Assembly: GCA_903890345.1 (NCBI GenBank)
Contig: CAITAV010000080.1
Span: 1-16,313, forward strand
Direction of reading: 5' to 3'
Source: an uncultured Actinomycetes bacterium
Lineage (GTDB): Bacteria > Actinomycetota > Actinomycetes > Nanopelagicales > Nanopelagicaceae
DNA: 16,313 bases
Every line of letters starts with the position of its first letter. The stretch's first letter is position 1. Both the position numbers and the translations under genes were made by a program. This document shows positions 1 to 6,394 of the stretch, in pieces. A model generated the notes under the pieces. That model made no database searches. It was not told the origin of the DNA and saw only the letters and a program-made list of their open reading frames with translations.

Positions 1-513
1 ACTGCTTATGGTCTGGAATTTCCAATGACCACTCGCTTAGTTCTACCTGATGCTCCGGCCGGGACTGCGCTCTTGGTCGTTGCTCCTTCAACTGCGACTT
101 CTGTGTCGGCATCTCTTACCTCAGCTCTGGATTCCAGACGGACAGTTTTTTCTAGTGAGATCGCCTTAGTTTCAGCGAGAAGCCTTTTCATTGAAGCTGC
201 TCGCGAACCAATAGGAGCCAAGCGCTTTGCCAAAGAGATGATGGCTTCTGAATACGGCTGGGGCGATGACGAATACACATGTCTTAATCGCCTGTGGACT
301 AAAGAGAGTCACTGGAATTACAAGGCTCGCAATCCTCGATCAGGTGCGCACGGAATTGCTCAAGCACTACCAGCTACGAAGATGGAACAAGTTGGAACGG
401 ATTGGCGAACAAACCCAATTACCCAAATCCAATGGGGACTTCTTTATATTTCAGAGCGTTATGACACACCGTGCGCTGCATGGAACAAGTGGCGCAAGAG
501 TCGCTACTACTAA
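1..513 (+). CDS. Lytic transglycosylase-like protein, 5' end probably outside window
   Basis: The frame is open from base 1 to the TAA at 511-513. An ATG exists at 25 but has no convincing ribosome binding site, so the gene may begin upstream. The last ~90 residues match the actinobacterial transglycosylase-like (SLT/resuscitation-factor-related) C-terminal domain: a GWGDDEYTCLNRLW stretch, a Glu in TKESHW in the position of the catalytic acid, then SGAHGIAQALPATKM, and a NPITQIQWGLLYI...CAAW ending. Such proteins cleave or remodel peptidoglycan outside the membrane. The N-terminal part is Ser/Thr/Ala-rich low-complexity sequence; it has a weakly hydrophobic stretch after residue 11 counted from the ATG, but no clear signal peptide, which also argues for a missing 5' end. 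Its stop overlaps the stop of the convergent fumarase gene. Family assignment is fairly safe; exact substrate and start are not. Confidence 0.75.
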   Translation, partial: TAYGLEFPMTTRLVLPDAPAGTALLVVAPSTATSVSASLTSALDSRRTVFSSEIALVSARSLFIEAAREPIGAKRFAKEMMASEYGWGDDEYTCLNRLWTKESHWNYKARNPRSGAHGIAQALPATKMEQVGTDWRTNPITQIQWGLLYISERYDTPCAAWNKWRKSRYY

Positions 514-2165
514 GAGGGCTTTTTGCCGATTGTTAATGGCTTAGAAGTTTCTGCAAAAAAATCATTACCTTTATCGTCTACAACAATAAATGCTGGAAAA
601 TCAACAACATCAATTTTCCAGACGGCTTCCATTCCTAATTCTTCAAAGTCCAGGACTTCAACTTTCTTAATGCAATCTTGAGCAAGTCTGGCAGCGGGTC
701 CTCCGATAGATCCAAGATAAAAACCACCATGTGCTTTACATGCATTCGTTACAGGTAGCGAACGATTTCCTTTTGCCAACATGACAAATGAACCACCACG
801 CGATTGGAAATACTCAACGTATGAATCCATGCGTCCTGCAGTTGTCGGACCGAAAGACCCCGATGCATATCCGGCCGGAGTTTTTGCAGGGCCGGCGTAA
901 TACACAGCAAAGTCTTTTAAGTAAGAAGGCATTGGCGCGCCAGCATCCATTGCCTCTTTAATTTTCGCATGTGCCAAATCGCGCGCAACAACGAGTGTTC
1001 CAGTCAGTGATAGTCGAGTCTTTACTGGGTGCTTGGATAACTCTGCACGAATTTTTTCCATTGGTTGATTCAGGTCGATATTTATAACACCATCATTGAG
1101 ATGTTCATCGTGAGTATCAGGTAAGAATCGAGCGGGATCGAGCTCCATTTCTTCAATGAATACGCCCTCTTTAGTGATCTTCGCTTTGGCTTGGCGGTCT
1201 GCAGAACAAGAGACAGCAATTGCGATTGGTAGTGATGCACCATGTCGTGGCAATCGCACAACTCGAACATCATGACAAAAATACTTTCCACCGAATTGTG
1301 CGCCTATGCCTAATGTGCGGGTGAGTTCGAGAACTTCTTTTTCAAGTGCAATATCTCTAAACCCATGGCCTGTTTTAGCATCTCCAGAAGTAGGAAGTGA
1401 ATCCAAATAATGAGTGCTTGCCAACTTTGCTGTTTTTAGAGTGTGCTCAGCGCTAGTGCCACCAATAACAATTGCGAGGTGATACGGAGGACAGGCTGCT
1501 GTTCCAATTGAACGAAGTTTTTCATCCAGCCATGTCATGAAGCTTGCAGGATTAAGGACCGCTTTGGTTTCTTGATACAAAAAGGATTTATTGGCGCTTC
1601 CGCCACCTTTAGCAATAAATAAAAAGTTGTATTCATCTGGGTGATCGCTATCAGCCATAATTTCAATTTGGGCGGGCAAGTTGTTGCCAGTATTTTTTTC
1701 TTCCCAGGTAGTAACTGGGGCAAGTTGTGAATAACGCAGGTTCAGAGTTGTAAAGGCGTTATAGATGCCCTTTGAAATAACCTCTTCATCTTTACTTTGC
1801 GTAAAAACATTTTGACCTTTTTTGGCCATAACAAGAGCGGTACCTGTGTCTTGGCACATAGGCAAAATGCCACCCGCAGATATATTCGCATTTTTTAAAA
1901 GATCTAACGCAACGAAGCGATCATTTGGAGAGCTCTCTGGATCCTTTAAAATACTTGCCAATTGCTCGAGATGGGCAGTGCGCAAATAATGTGAAATATC
2001 GTGCATCGCAGTTGATGTCAGCATTTCAATTGCTTCTGGCGCTATGGACAGGATTTCTCGGTTACCAATTTTTTCTGTGGAAACTCCAGCGCTTCCTAGA
2101 TTGCGGTATTTAGTTGAGTCTTTTCCTAGTGGCAATAAATCACTATATGAAAAATCAGGTGCCAT
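510..2165 (-). CDS. fumA: Fumarate hydratase class I, [4Fe-4S] type
   Basis: 551-residue single-chain class I (FumA/FumB-type) fumarase, which interconverts fumarate and L-malate in the cytosolic TCA cycle using an oxygen-sensitive iron-sulfur cluster. Three Cys lie where FumA has its cluster ligands: Cys104 in LPMCQDTGTA, Cys225 in GTAACPPYHLA and Cys320 in VSCSADRQAK. The C-terminal fumarase domain shows GPTTAGRMDSYVE, MLAKGNRS and HGGFYLGSIGGPAA. Length is normal for the family. The ATG at 2165 follows the xseB stop by 2 bp, with only a weak purine stretch before it, so translation is probably coupled to xseB. It is the last gene of an apparent xseA-xseB-fum unit. Its stop (TAG, 510-512) overlaps the stop of the convergent upstream-coordinate gene, and no terminator lies between them. 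The gene symbol follows the E. coli paralogue and could equally be given simply as fum. Confidence 0.95.
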   Translation of the reverse strand: MAPDFSYSDLLPLGKDSTKYRNLGSAGVSTEKIGNREILSIAPEAIEMLTSTAMHDISHYLRTAHLEQLASILKDPESSPNDRFVALDLLKNANISAGGILPMCQDTGTALVMAKKGQNVFTQSKDEEVISKGIYNAFTTLNLRYSQLAPVTTWEEKNTGNNLPAQIEIMADSDHPDEYNFLFIAKGGGSANKSFLYQETKAVLNPASFMTWLDEKLRSIGTAACPPYHLAIVIGGTSAEHTLKTAKLASTHYLDSLPTSGDAKTGHGFRDIALEKEVLELTRTLGIGAQFGGKYFCHDVRVVRLPRHGASLPIAIAVSCSADRQAKAKITKEGVFIEEMELDPARFLPDTHDEHLNDGVINIDLNQPMEKIRAELSKHPVKTRLSLTGTLVVARDLAHAKIKEAMDAGAPMPSYLKDFAVYYAGPAKTPAGYASGSFGPTTAGRMDSYVEYFQSRGGSFVMLAKGNRSLPVTNACKAHGGFYLGSIGGPAARLAQDCIKKVEVLDFEELGMEAVWKIDVVDFPAFIVVDDKGNDFFAETSKPLTIGKKPS

Positions 2166-2167
2166 TT

Positions 2168-2368
2168 TTATTCTGCTTTAGGTTTCGCTGCACTTAACTT
2201 TTTACGTGCACCATCTAGCCACTCTTGGCATATTCCAGCTAACTCTTCGCCGCGCTCCCACAACTTCAGTGATTCTTCCAAGGTTGCACTTCCGGCTTCG
2301 AGGGAGGAAACAACTTGCGCCAACTCTTCGCGCGCTGCTTCATATGAAAGCTTTTTCTCCGTAGCCAT
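2168..2368 (-). CDS. xseB: Exodeoxyribonuclease VII small subunit
   Basis: 66-residue XseB. The core reads SYEAAREELAQVVSSLEAG followed by TLEESLKLWERGEEL and CQEWLDGARKKL, the typical two-helix antiparallel hairpin of the family; the Lys/Ala-rich C-terminal tail is short. Several XseB copies bind the long C-terminal helices of XseA to form exonuclease VII, which degrades single-stranded DNA to oligonucleotides in repair and recombination. It lies 20 bp downstream of xseA and 2 bp upstream of the fumarase gene. No Shine-Dalgarno sequence precedes the ATG; instead TACATT stands exactly 6 nt upstream, suggesting a second, leaderless start of transcription here in addition to read-through from xseA. 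Confidence 0.93.
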   Translation of the reverse strand: MATEKKLSYEAAREELAQVVSSLEAGSATLEESLKLWERGEELAGICQEWLDGARKKLSAAKPKAE

Positions 2369-2374
2369 GTGATA

Positions 2375-2380
2375 AATGTA
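2375..2380 (-). promoter_or_regulatory. Candidate -10 box for a leaderless xseB transcript
   Basis: On the minus strand TACATT (fits TAnnnT) is followed by exactly 6 nt and the xseB ATG. In Actinobacteria such a box places the transcription start on the A of the start codon. It sits inside the 20-bp xseA-xseB gap, and no SD is present. A -35 element was not recognised, so this is inference from spacing. Confidence 0.4.
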
Positions 2381-2388
2381 CCGCTTGC

Positions 2389-3591
2389 TTATTTATCTGT
2401 AACTGTGGCGTTGGTCTCGCCGGCCGCAAGTCGCAAGCGAAGTTTTTGACCGATTCTTAAACTCTTGGCATCTCGAGCGATAGACCCATCTTCTAATTGC
2501 ACAACTGAATAACCACGATCCAAAGTCGCTTGAGGAGATAGCGCTCTGACGCGAGCCCGCACGTGTGTTAGATCCTCGGCAGCAAGAGTTAATCGAGATG
2601 TAAAACTTCGAACGCTGCGATCTCGTAATCCAGAAACTATTTCTTCTCGGCTTGTCACAATCACCATTGGATCCCGCAGAACTGGGCGATTAGTTAGATT
2701 CTCAATTCGCGTTGTTTCAAGATCAAGGTGGGAGAGTATGAATCGCTTGGCGCGATCGCGCAGCGCTTTGATTAATTCGATTTCTTCTGCGATATCTGGA
2801 ACAACTCTCTTTGCTGCATCTGTCGGAGTTGAAGCGCGTACATCGGCGACGAGATCTAACAGTGGAGAATCCTTTTCGTGCCCAATCGCGCTAACAATCG
2901 GCGTTTCACAAGAGGCTGCAAGTCGCACCAATGATTCATCGCTAAATGGAAGTAAATCTTCAAAGGATCCACCACCGCGAGTAATGATGATGACATCAAC
3001 ATCTGCCATTGCTTCAAGTTCAGATAAAGCTGCAGATACTTCAACAACTGCAGCAGCGCCTTGCACTGTTACTTCGCGAATTTCAAATTCAACAGATGGC
3101 CAACGTCGTTTGGAATTTTCAACAACATCTTTTTCGGCATCCGTATTTCGACCGCAAATCAAACCAATCTTCTTGGGCAGCAACGGAAGCGCTACTTTTC
3201 TTTCGAGTGCAAAGAGCCCCTCACTTGCGAGAAGAGTTTTTAACTCTTCTAAACGAGCCATTAGTTCGCCTATTCCAACTTGGCGAATTTCACGAGCCGA
3301 AAGAGTCAGCGAACCATTTTTTGTGTACCACGATGCTTTGGCGTACATAACAACACGTGCATTTTGTGGCAGCGGTGAGACGCTAGATAAAACAGATTTA
3401 TGACACATCACCGAAATGCTCATGTCTACGCTTGTATCTCGTAGTCGCATAAAAGCCATGCCACCACTTCGTTCATTTAATTCTGAAATTTCGCCTTCAA
3501 TCCAAATTGCCCCAAGGCGATCTACATATTCTTTTATTGCTTCAGTGACCACGCGTACGGGCGCTGGGGATTCACTTGAAGTTTCGAACAT
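2389..3591 (-). CDS. xseA: Exodeoxyribonuclease VII large subunit
   Basis: 400-residue XseA, the catalytic subunit of exonuclease VII. Residues ~10-105 form the N-terminal OB-fold that binds single-stranded DNA (IWIEGEISELNE, then FMRLRDTSVDMSISVMC). The catalytic domain follows from KKIGLICGRNTDAEKDVVEN, with the signature VDVIIITRGGGSFEDLLPF, then PIVSAIGHEKDSPLLDLVAD and RASTPTDAAK. The C-terminal region contains helices that hold XseB, and the end (LDRGYSVVQLEDG...IGQKLRLRLA) is typical. It is shorter than E. coli XseA, mainly in the helical region, as is common in Actinobacteria. The ATG at 3591 has no SD but has TAGGCT 6 nt upstream. It is divergent from ispH across a 25-bp spacer and heads the xseA-xseB-fum unit. 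Confidence 0.95.
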   Translation of the reverse strand: MFETSSESPAPVRVVTEAIKEYVDRLGAIWIEGEISELNERSGGMAFMRLRDTSVDMSISVMCHKSVLSSVSPLPQNARVVMYAKASWYTKNGSLTLSAREIRQVGIGELMARLEELKTLLASEGLFALERKVALPLLPKKIGLICGRNTDAEKDVVENSKRRWPSVEFEIREVTVQGAAAVVEVSAALSELEAMADVDVIIITRGGGSFEDLLPFSDESLVRLAASCETPIVSAIGHEKDSPLLDLVADVRASTPTDAAKRVVPDIAEEIELIKALRDRAKRFILSHLDLETTRIENLTNRPVLRDPMVIVTSREEIVSGLRDRSVRSFTSRLTLAAEDLTHVRARVRALSPQATLDRGYSVVQLEDGSIARDAKSLRIGQKLRLRLAAGETNATVTDK

Positions 3592-3597
3592 GAGGCG

Positions 3598-3603
3598 AGC
3601 CTA
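3598..3603 (-). promoter_or_regulatory. Candidate -10 box for leaderless xseA
   Basis: On the minus strand TAGGCT, then 6 nt (CGCCTC), then the xseA ATG at 3591. No SD is present. The box lies one base from the ispH -10 box on the other strand. No clear -35 was seen. Confidence 0.5.
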
Positions 3604-3604
3604 A

Positions 3605-3610
3605 TAGACT
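3605..3610 (+). promoter_or_regulatory. Candidate -10 box for leaderless ispH
   Basis: TAGACT, then 6 nt (GCACCT), then the ispH ATG at 3617. There is no purine-rich ribosome binding site. A weak TTTCGA at 3582-3587 would give a 17-bp spacer but lies inside the xseA start region. Confidence 0.5.
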
Positions 3611-3616
3611 GCACCT

Positions 3617-4570
3617 ATGGCCAAGAGAATTCTCCTTGCTGCGCCGCGCGGTTATTGCGCAGGCGTTGACCGCGCCGTTATTACTGTAGAAAAAGCTCTC
3701 GAACTTTACGGAGCACCTGTCTATGTACGTAAAGAAATTGTCCACAACAAACACGTTGTCTCGACACTGGAAGCCCGTGGTGCAATTTTCGTTAACGAAA
3801 CTGACGAAGTGCCAGAAGGTAAAACTGTAGTTTTTTCGGCGCACGGTGTCTCACCAGCAGTACACGAACAAGCAGCATCTCGAAGTCTCAAAACAATTGA
3901 TGCCACATGTCCGCTTGTGACCAAAGTCCACAATGAAGCAAAACGATTTGCATCAGAAGATGCCGAAATTTTATTAATTGGTCATCACGGCCACGAAGAA
4001 GTAGAAGGAACCGCAGGAGAAGCAGTTGGAAAAGTTAAAATCGTTGATGGTTTAGATGGTGCCAGGACTGTGCAACCTACGCCTGGAAAGAAACTTGTGT
4101 GGTTGTCACAAACAACTCTCAGTGTCGATGAAACACTAGAAACAGTAAAAATACTCAAAGAGCGCTTTCCAGAAATTTCAGATCCCCCAAGTGATGACAT
4201 TTGCTATGCCACACAAAATCGCCAAGAAGCAATCAAGGAAATTGCTCCGCAATCTGATCTTGTCATCGTTGTGGGTTCTCAGAATTCTTCAAACTCAGTT
4301 CGCCTAGCCGAAGTAGCACTCGAATACGGTGCAAAAGTTTCACACCTCGTAGATTTTGCTCAAGAAATACAAGAACACTGGCTAGAAGGCGTTGAAACCA
4401 TTGGCCTCACAAGTGGAGCATCTGTGCCCGAAATCCTTGTGAAAGATGTTTTAGCATTTTTAGCAGAACGTGGATTCGCAGATGTGCAAACAATTACGGC
4501 CAAAGAAGAAACACTTCTGTTTTCTTTACCTCCAGAGCTTCGCAAAGACCTCAAAGCAGCGGGTCAGTGA
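3617..4570 (+). CDS. ispH: 4-hydroxy-3-methylbut-2-enyl diphosphate reductase (LytB)
   Basis: 317-residue IspH, the last enzyme of the MEP isoprenoid pathway: it reduces HMBPP to IPP and DMAPP with a [4Fe-4S] cluster. The three cluster cysteines are in place: Cys14 in APRGYCAGVDRA, Cys98 in DATCPLVTKVH and Cys196 in DDICYATQNRQEA. The substrate-binding segment LIGHHGHEEVEGT supplies the conserved His and Glu (about 126 and 128), and GLTSGASVPE near the C-terminus is the diphosphate-binding loop. Length is normal for the short actinobacterial form. The product supplies precursors for undecaprenyl phosphate, and thus for the cell-wall pathway that also uses MurB. The start is set by the ATG directly downstream of TAGACT-N6; there is no SD. 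The TGA overlaps the GTG start of the next gene by 4 bp. Confidence 0.96.
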   Translation: MAKRILLAAPRGYCAGVDRAVITVEKALELYGAPVYVRKEIVHNKHVVSTLEARGAIFVNETDEVPEGKTVVFSAHGVSPAVHEQAASRSLKTIDATCPLVTKVHNEAKRFASEDAEILLIGHHGHEEVEGTAGEAVGKVKIVDGLDGARTVQPTPGKKLVWLSQTTLSVDETLETVKILKERFPEISDPPSDDICYATQNRQEAIKEIAPQSDLVIVVGSQNSSNSVRLAEVALEYGAKVSHLVDFAQEIQEHWLEGVETIGLTSGASVPEILVKDVLAFLAERGFADVQTITAKEETLLFSLPPELRKDLKAAGQ

Positions 4571-5517
4571 AAGCAATTCAGTTAACTGCTTTTGGTGGTC
4601 CAGAAGTAATGACCATTAGCGAAATCGCTGATCCGATTCCTGGTGCGAACGAAGAGTTAATTGATGTCACTTCTATAGGAATTAATTATGCAGACACACA
4701 TCAAATTGAAAATGGTTATTTAGCGCCACAAAAACTTCCATTGATTCCGGGACTTGAAGTTGTTGGCACAACACAGAGCGGACGACGCGTCTTGGCATCT
4801 GTGAGCAGTGGGGGATATGCACAAAAAGCTACAGCCAACAAAGCAGTAATGATTGATGTTCCAGATGGTGTTTCTGATGGTCAAGCACTGTGCATGTTAG
4901 TTCAAGGCACAACTGCGTGGCATATCTTAAAAACTGTTGGCCATGTCAAAGCTGGTGAAAGTGTGGTCATTCACGCTGCCGCTGGTGGCGTCGGAACTAT
5001 TGCAATTCAATTAGCAAAAATGTGGGGCGCAAAAGTTATTGCAGTTACATCTTCGACAGAAAAATCTGCACTTGCAACAAAGCTTGGAGCAGACGTTGTT
5101 GTGGATGCAACATCACAGAATTTGGCTGCAGATATGCTCGCTGCAAATGGTGGTGAGCCAGTGGATTTAGTACTTGAAATGGTTGGCGGAAAAACTCTTG
5201 ATGCGTCCTTAGAAATTTTGGCACCGTTCGGGCGCCTGATTACTTACGGCAATGCTTCACGCACAGCTGCAAAAGATATTAATCCAGGATCGCTAATGGG
5301 TGGAACAAAAACCATCACAGGATTTTGGTTGGCACATTGTTTCGGAAACAAGGCGCTACTAAATGATGTCATTGAAGAGTTATTCGCATTGGTTTTAGAT
5401 AGAAAATTAAAACCAGTTGTCGGTGCAACATTTGGATTGAGCCAAGCCCGCCAAGCACATGAAGCGATGCTTGCACGTCAGACAACAGGAAAAATTACCC
5501 TCGACCCTGCGTTGTAA
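4567..5517 (+). CDS. NAD(P)H:quinone oxidoreductase-like MDR protein
   Basis: 316-residue zinc-independent medium-chain dehydrogenase/reductase of the quinone oxidoreductase (Qor) group. The N-terminal catalytic GroES-like domain starts MKAIQLTAFGGPEVM and contains GINYADTHQIENGY. The Rossmann domain begins near residue 130 with VIHAAAGGVGTIAIQLAK (AAAGGVG at ~137-143), the NADPH-binding loop of the family, followed by TSSTEKSALATKLGADVVVD. The C-terminal ARQAHEAMLARQTTGKITL motif is also typical. Structural zinc cysteines are absent, as expected for Qor. The likely reaction is NADPH-dependent reduction of quinones or reactive enones; the true substrate cannot be read from the sequence. The GTG start at 4567 overlaps the ispH stop by 4 bp, so the two genes are almost certainly co-transcribed and translationally coupled. 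Confidence 0.88.
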   Translation: MKAIQLTAFGGPEVMTISEIADPIPGANEELIDVTSIGINYADTHQIENGYLAPQKLPLIPGLEVVGTTQSGRRVLASVSSGGYAQKATANKAVMIDVPDGVSDGQALCMLVQGTTAWHILKTVGHVKAGESVVIHAAAGGVGTIAIQLAKMWGAKVIAVTSSTEKSALATKLGADVVVDATSQNLAADMLAANGGEPVDLVLEMVGGKTLDASLEILAPFGRLITYGNASRTAAKDINPGSLMGGTKTITGFWLAHCFGNKALLNDVIEELFALVLDRKLKPVVGATFGLSQARQAHEAMLARQTTGKITLDPAL

Positions 5518-5572
5518 ACGCTCTCTTTTTCATTTTTTGCACGTGAGGTTGTACGCTCACACTTCTACCACT

Positions 5573-5645
5573 GCCCCCCTAGCTCAGTTGGTAGAGCGTT
5601 TCCATGGTAAGGAAAAGGTCACCGGTCCGATTCCGGTGGGGGGCT
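5573..5645 (+). tRNA. tRNA-Thr (anticodon GGT)
   Basis: A full cloverleaf can be drawn: acceptor 5573-5579 (GCCCCCC) with 5638-5644 (GGGGGGC); D stem GCTC 5582-5585 with GAGC 5594-5597; anticodon stem TTTCC 5599-5603 with GGAAA 5611-5615; anticodon GGT at 5606-5608; T stem ACCGG 5621-5625 with CCGGT 5633-5637; discriminator T 5645. CCA is not encoded. The T loop is TCCGATT, with C where position 55 is normally T (pseudouridine site); the other two tRNAs here have TTC. A possible -10 box, TACGCT at 5552-5557, lies upstream without a clear -35. Confidence 0.95.
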
Positions 5646-5662
5646 CGAACATGAAATAATAA

Positions 5663-5680
5663 AGATGTAGAAATACATCT
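5663..5680 (+). other. GAAA-capped hairpin between two tRNAs
   Basis: AGATGTA (5663-5669), loop GAAA (5670-5673), TACATCT (5674-5680): a perfect 7-bp inverted repeat with a GNRA-type loop, ending 2 nt before the tRNA-Met 5' end. There is no T tract, so it is not a standard terminator. A role in processing of a tRNA-Thr/tRNA-Met precursor is possible but unproven. Confidence 0.6.
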
Positions 5681-5682
5681 AA

Positions 5683-5756
5683 GGCGGGGTAGCTCAGCTT
5701 GGTAGAGCAAGCGGCTCATAATCGCTGTGTCGTGGGTTCAAATCCCGCCTCCGCTA
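5683..5756 (+). tRNA. tRNA-Met (anticodon CAT), elongator type
   Basis: Acceptor GGCGGGG 5683-5689 pairs with CTCCGCT 5749-5755 (with G-T wobbles, including the first pair); D stem GCTC 5692-5695 with GAGC 5705-5708; anticodon stem 5710-5714 with 5722-5726 around loop CTCATAA, anticodon CAT at 5717-5719; T stem GTGGG 5732-5736 with CCCGC 5744-5748, loop TTCAAAT; discriminator A 5756. CCA is not encoded. It lacks the C1-A72 mismatch and the GGG anticodon-stem triplets of initiator tRNA, so elongator Met is the best call. A tRNA-Ile with lysidine at the CAT cannot be fully excluded from sequence alone, but this location and the GGCGGGG start fit Met. Confidence 0.92.
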
Positions 5757-5767
5757 CTAGTAGTTCA

Positions 5768-5811
5768 GCGTTAATTTCGTAACGCGAAGGGCCTCAGGTA
5801 ATCTGAGCCCC
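5768..5811 (+). promoter_or_regulatory. Two hairpins in the rpmG leader
   Basis: Hairpin one: GCGTTA 5768-5773 with TAACGC 5780-5785, loop ATTTCG. Hairpin two: GGG 5789-5791 plus CTCAG 5793-5797 with CTGAG 5803-5807 plus CCC 5809-5811, one C-C mismatch, loop GTAAT. They fill the space between tRNA-Met and the rpmG SD. Neither is followed by a T run. They may delimit the tRNA transcript from the rpmG message or act in the L33 leader; no known motif was recognised. Confidence 0.5.
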
Positions 5812-5834
5812 TCAATCGATGAAGGAGTAAGACC

Positions 5835-6005
5835 ATGGCAAGTAAGAGCGCGGACGTACGTCCAAAGATCACCATGGCATGCGTTGATTGCAAAGAACGT
5901 AATTACATTACAAAGAAGAACCGCCGCAACGATCCAGATCGCATGGAACTTAAGAAGTTCTGTCCTCGTTGCAAATCTTCAACACTTCACCGCGAAACTC
6001 GTTAA
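5835..6005 (+). CDS. rpmG: 50S ribosomal protein L33
   Basis: 56-residue L33, a small protein of the large ribosomal subunit near the E site. The translation runs MASKSADVRPKITMAC, then CVDCKERNYITKKNRRN, then CPRCKSSTLHRETR. The two CxxC pairs (ACVDC and CPRC) identify the zinc-binding (C+) form rather than the zinc-free paralogue that many Actinobacteria also hold under Zur control. A strong SD, GAAGGAG at 5821-5827, lies 7 nt before the ATG. Its TAA shares one base with the ATG of the following hadA-like gene, so the two are translationally coupled. This rpmG-hadA-hadB order is the same as upstream of secE-nusG in mycobacteria. Confidence 0.96.
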   Translation: MASKSADVRPKITMACVDCKERNYITKKNRRNDPDRMELKKFCPRCKSSTLHRETR

Positions 6006-6394
6006 TGCTCAATCCCGATAGCGTCGGGCGCACCTTCGCGGGTGTAGATGTCATCACAGTTACCCAAGAAGAAATTAACTCATTCGCTGCGGCCATTGGC
6101 GAGAAAAATACTTCTGTAGCACCGCCAACATTTTCAATCAGGATTTCACTTCGCGAATTTGAAAGTATTTTGACCAAACCTGAAATTGGATTGGATTGGA
6201 CCCGTTTGGTCCATGGCGATCAGAAATTTGAATTGTTTCGCCCAATTGTCGCAGGAGATTCATTTACTACATCGGCAACAATTGAAAACTATAAAATCGC
6301 AGCAGGTAATGAAATTGTGACCGTTCGATCTGATTTGTTTAGCGGCGCTGAAAAAGTGGTTTCATCGTGGTCAACTCTGGTGGTTCGAGCATGA
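6005..6394 (+). CDS. hadA: MaoC-like dehydratase, HadA-type partner subunit
   Basis: 129 residues with a hot-dog fold of the FAS1_DH/MaoC N-terminal family: MLNPDSVGRTFAG at the start, APPTFSIRI in the middle, LVHGDQKFELFRPIVAGDS typical of the substrate-tunnel region, and SWSTLVVRA at the end. The catalytic Asp/His pair of hydratases is absent: where HadB has SGDHNPIH this protein has IGEKNTSVAPP. This matches the mycobacterial HadA role as a non-catalytic, substrate-binding partner in the HadAB 3-hydroxyacyl-ACP dehydratase. The start at 6005 is chosen because it gives a TAATG junction with rpmG; an in-frame ATG at 5969 would lie inside rpmG. The stop overlaps the next start (ATGA). The acyl substrate here is unknown, since this lineage need not make mycolates. 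Confidence 0.88.
   Translation: MLNPDSVGRTFAGVDVITVTQEEINSFAAAIGEKNTSVAPPTFSIRISLREFESILTKPEIGLDWTRLVHGDQKFELFRPIVAGDSFTTSATIENYKIAAGNEIVTVRSDLFSGAEKVVSSWSTLVVRA

Noticed and set aside
2738..3403. Plus-strand open frame of 221 codons opposite xseA
   Set aside because: It is the reverse-complement shadow of the xseA catalytic domain; Ser/Thr-rich composition, no SD and no family resemblance.
5459..5659. Open frame running from the oxidoreductase 3' end through tRNA-Thr
   Set aside because: It overlaps a real gene and a complete tRNA cloverleaf; no SD.
5969..6004. Upstream in-frame start for hadA
   Set aside because: It would lie within rpmG; the TAATG junction at 6003-6007 is the better start and matches the family N-terminus.
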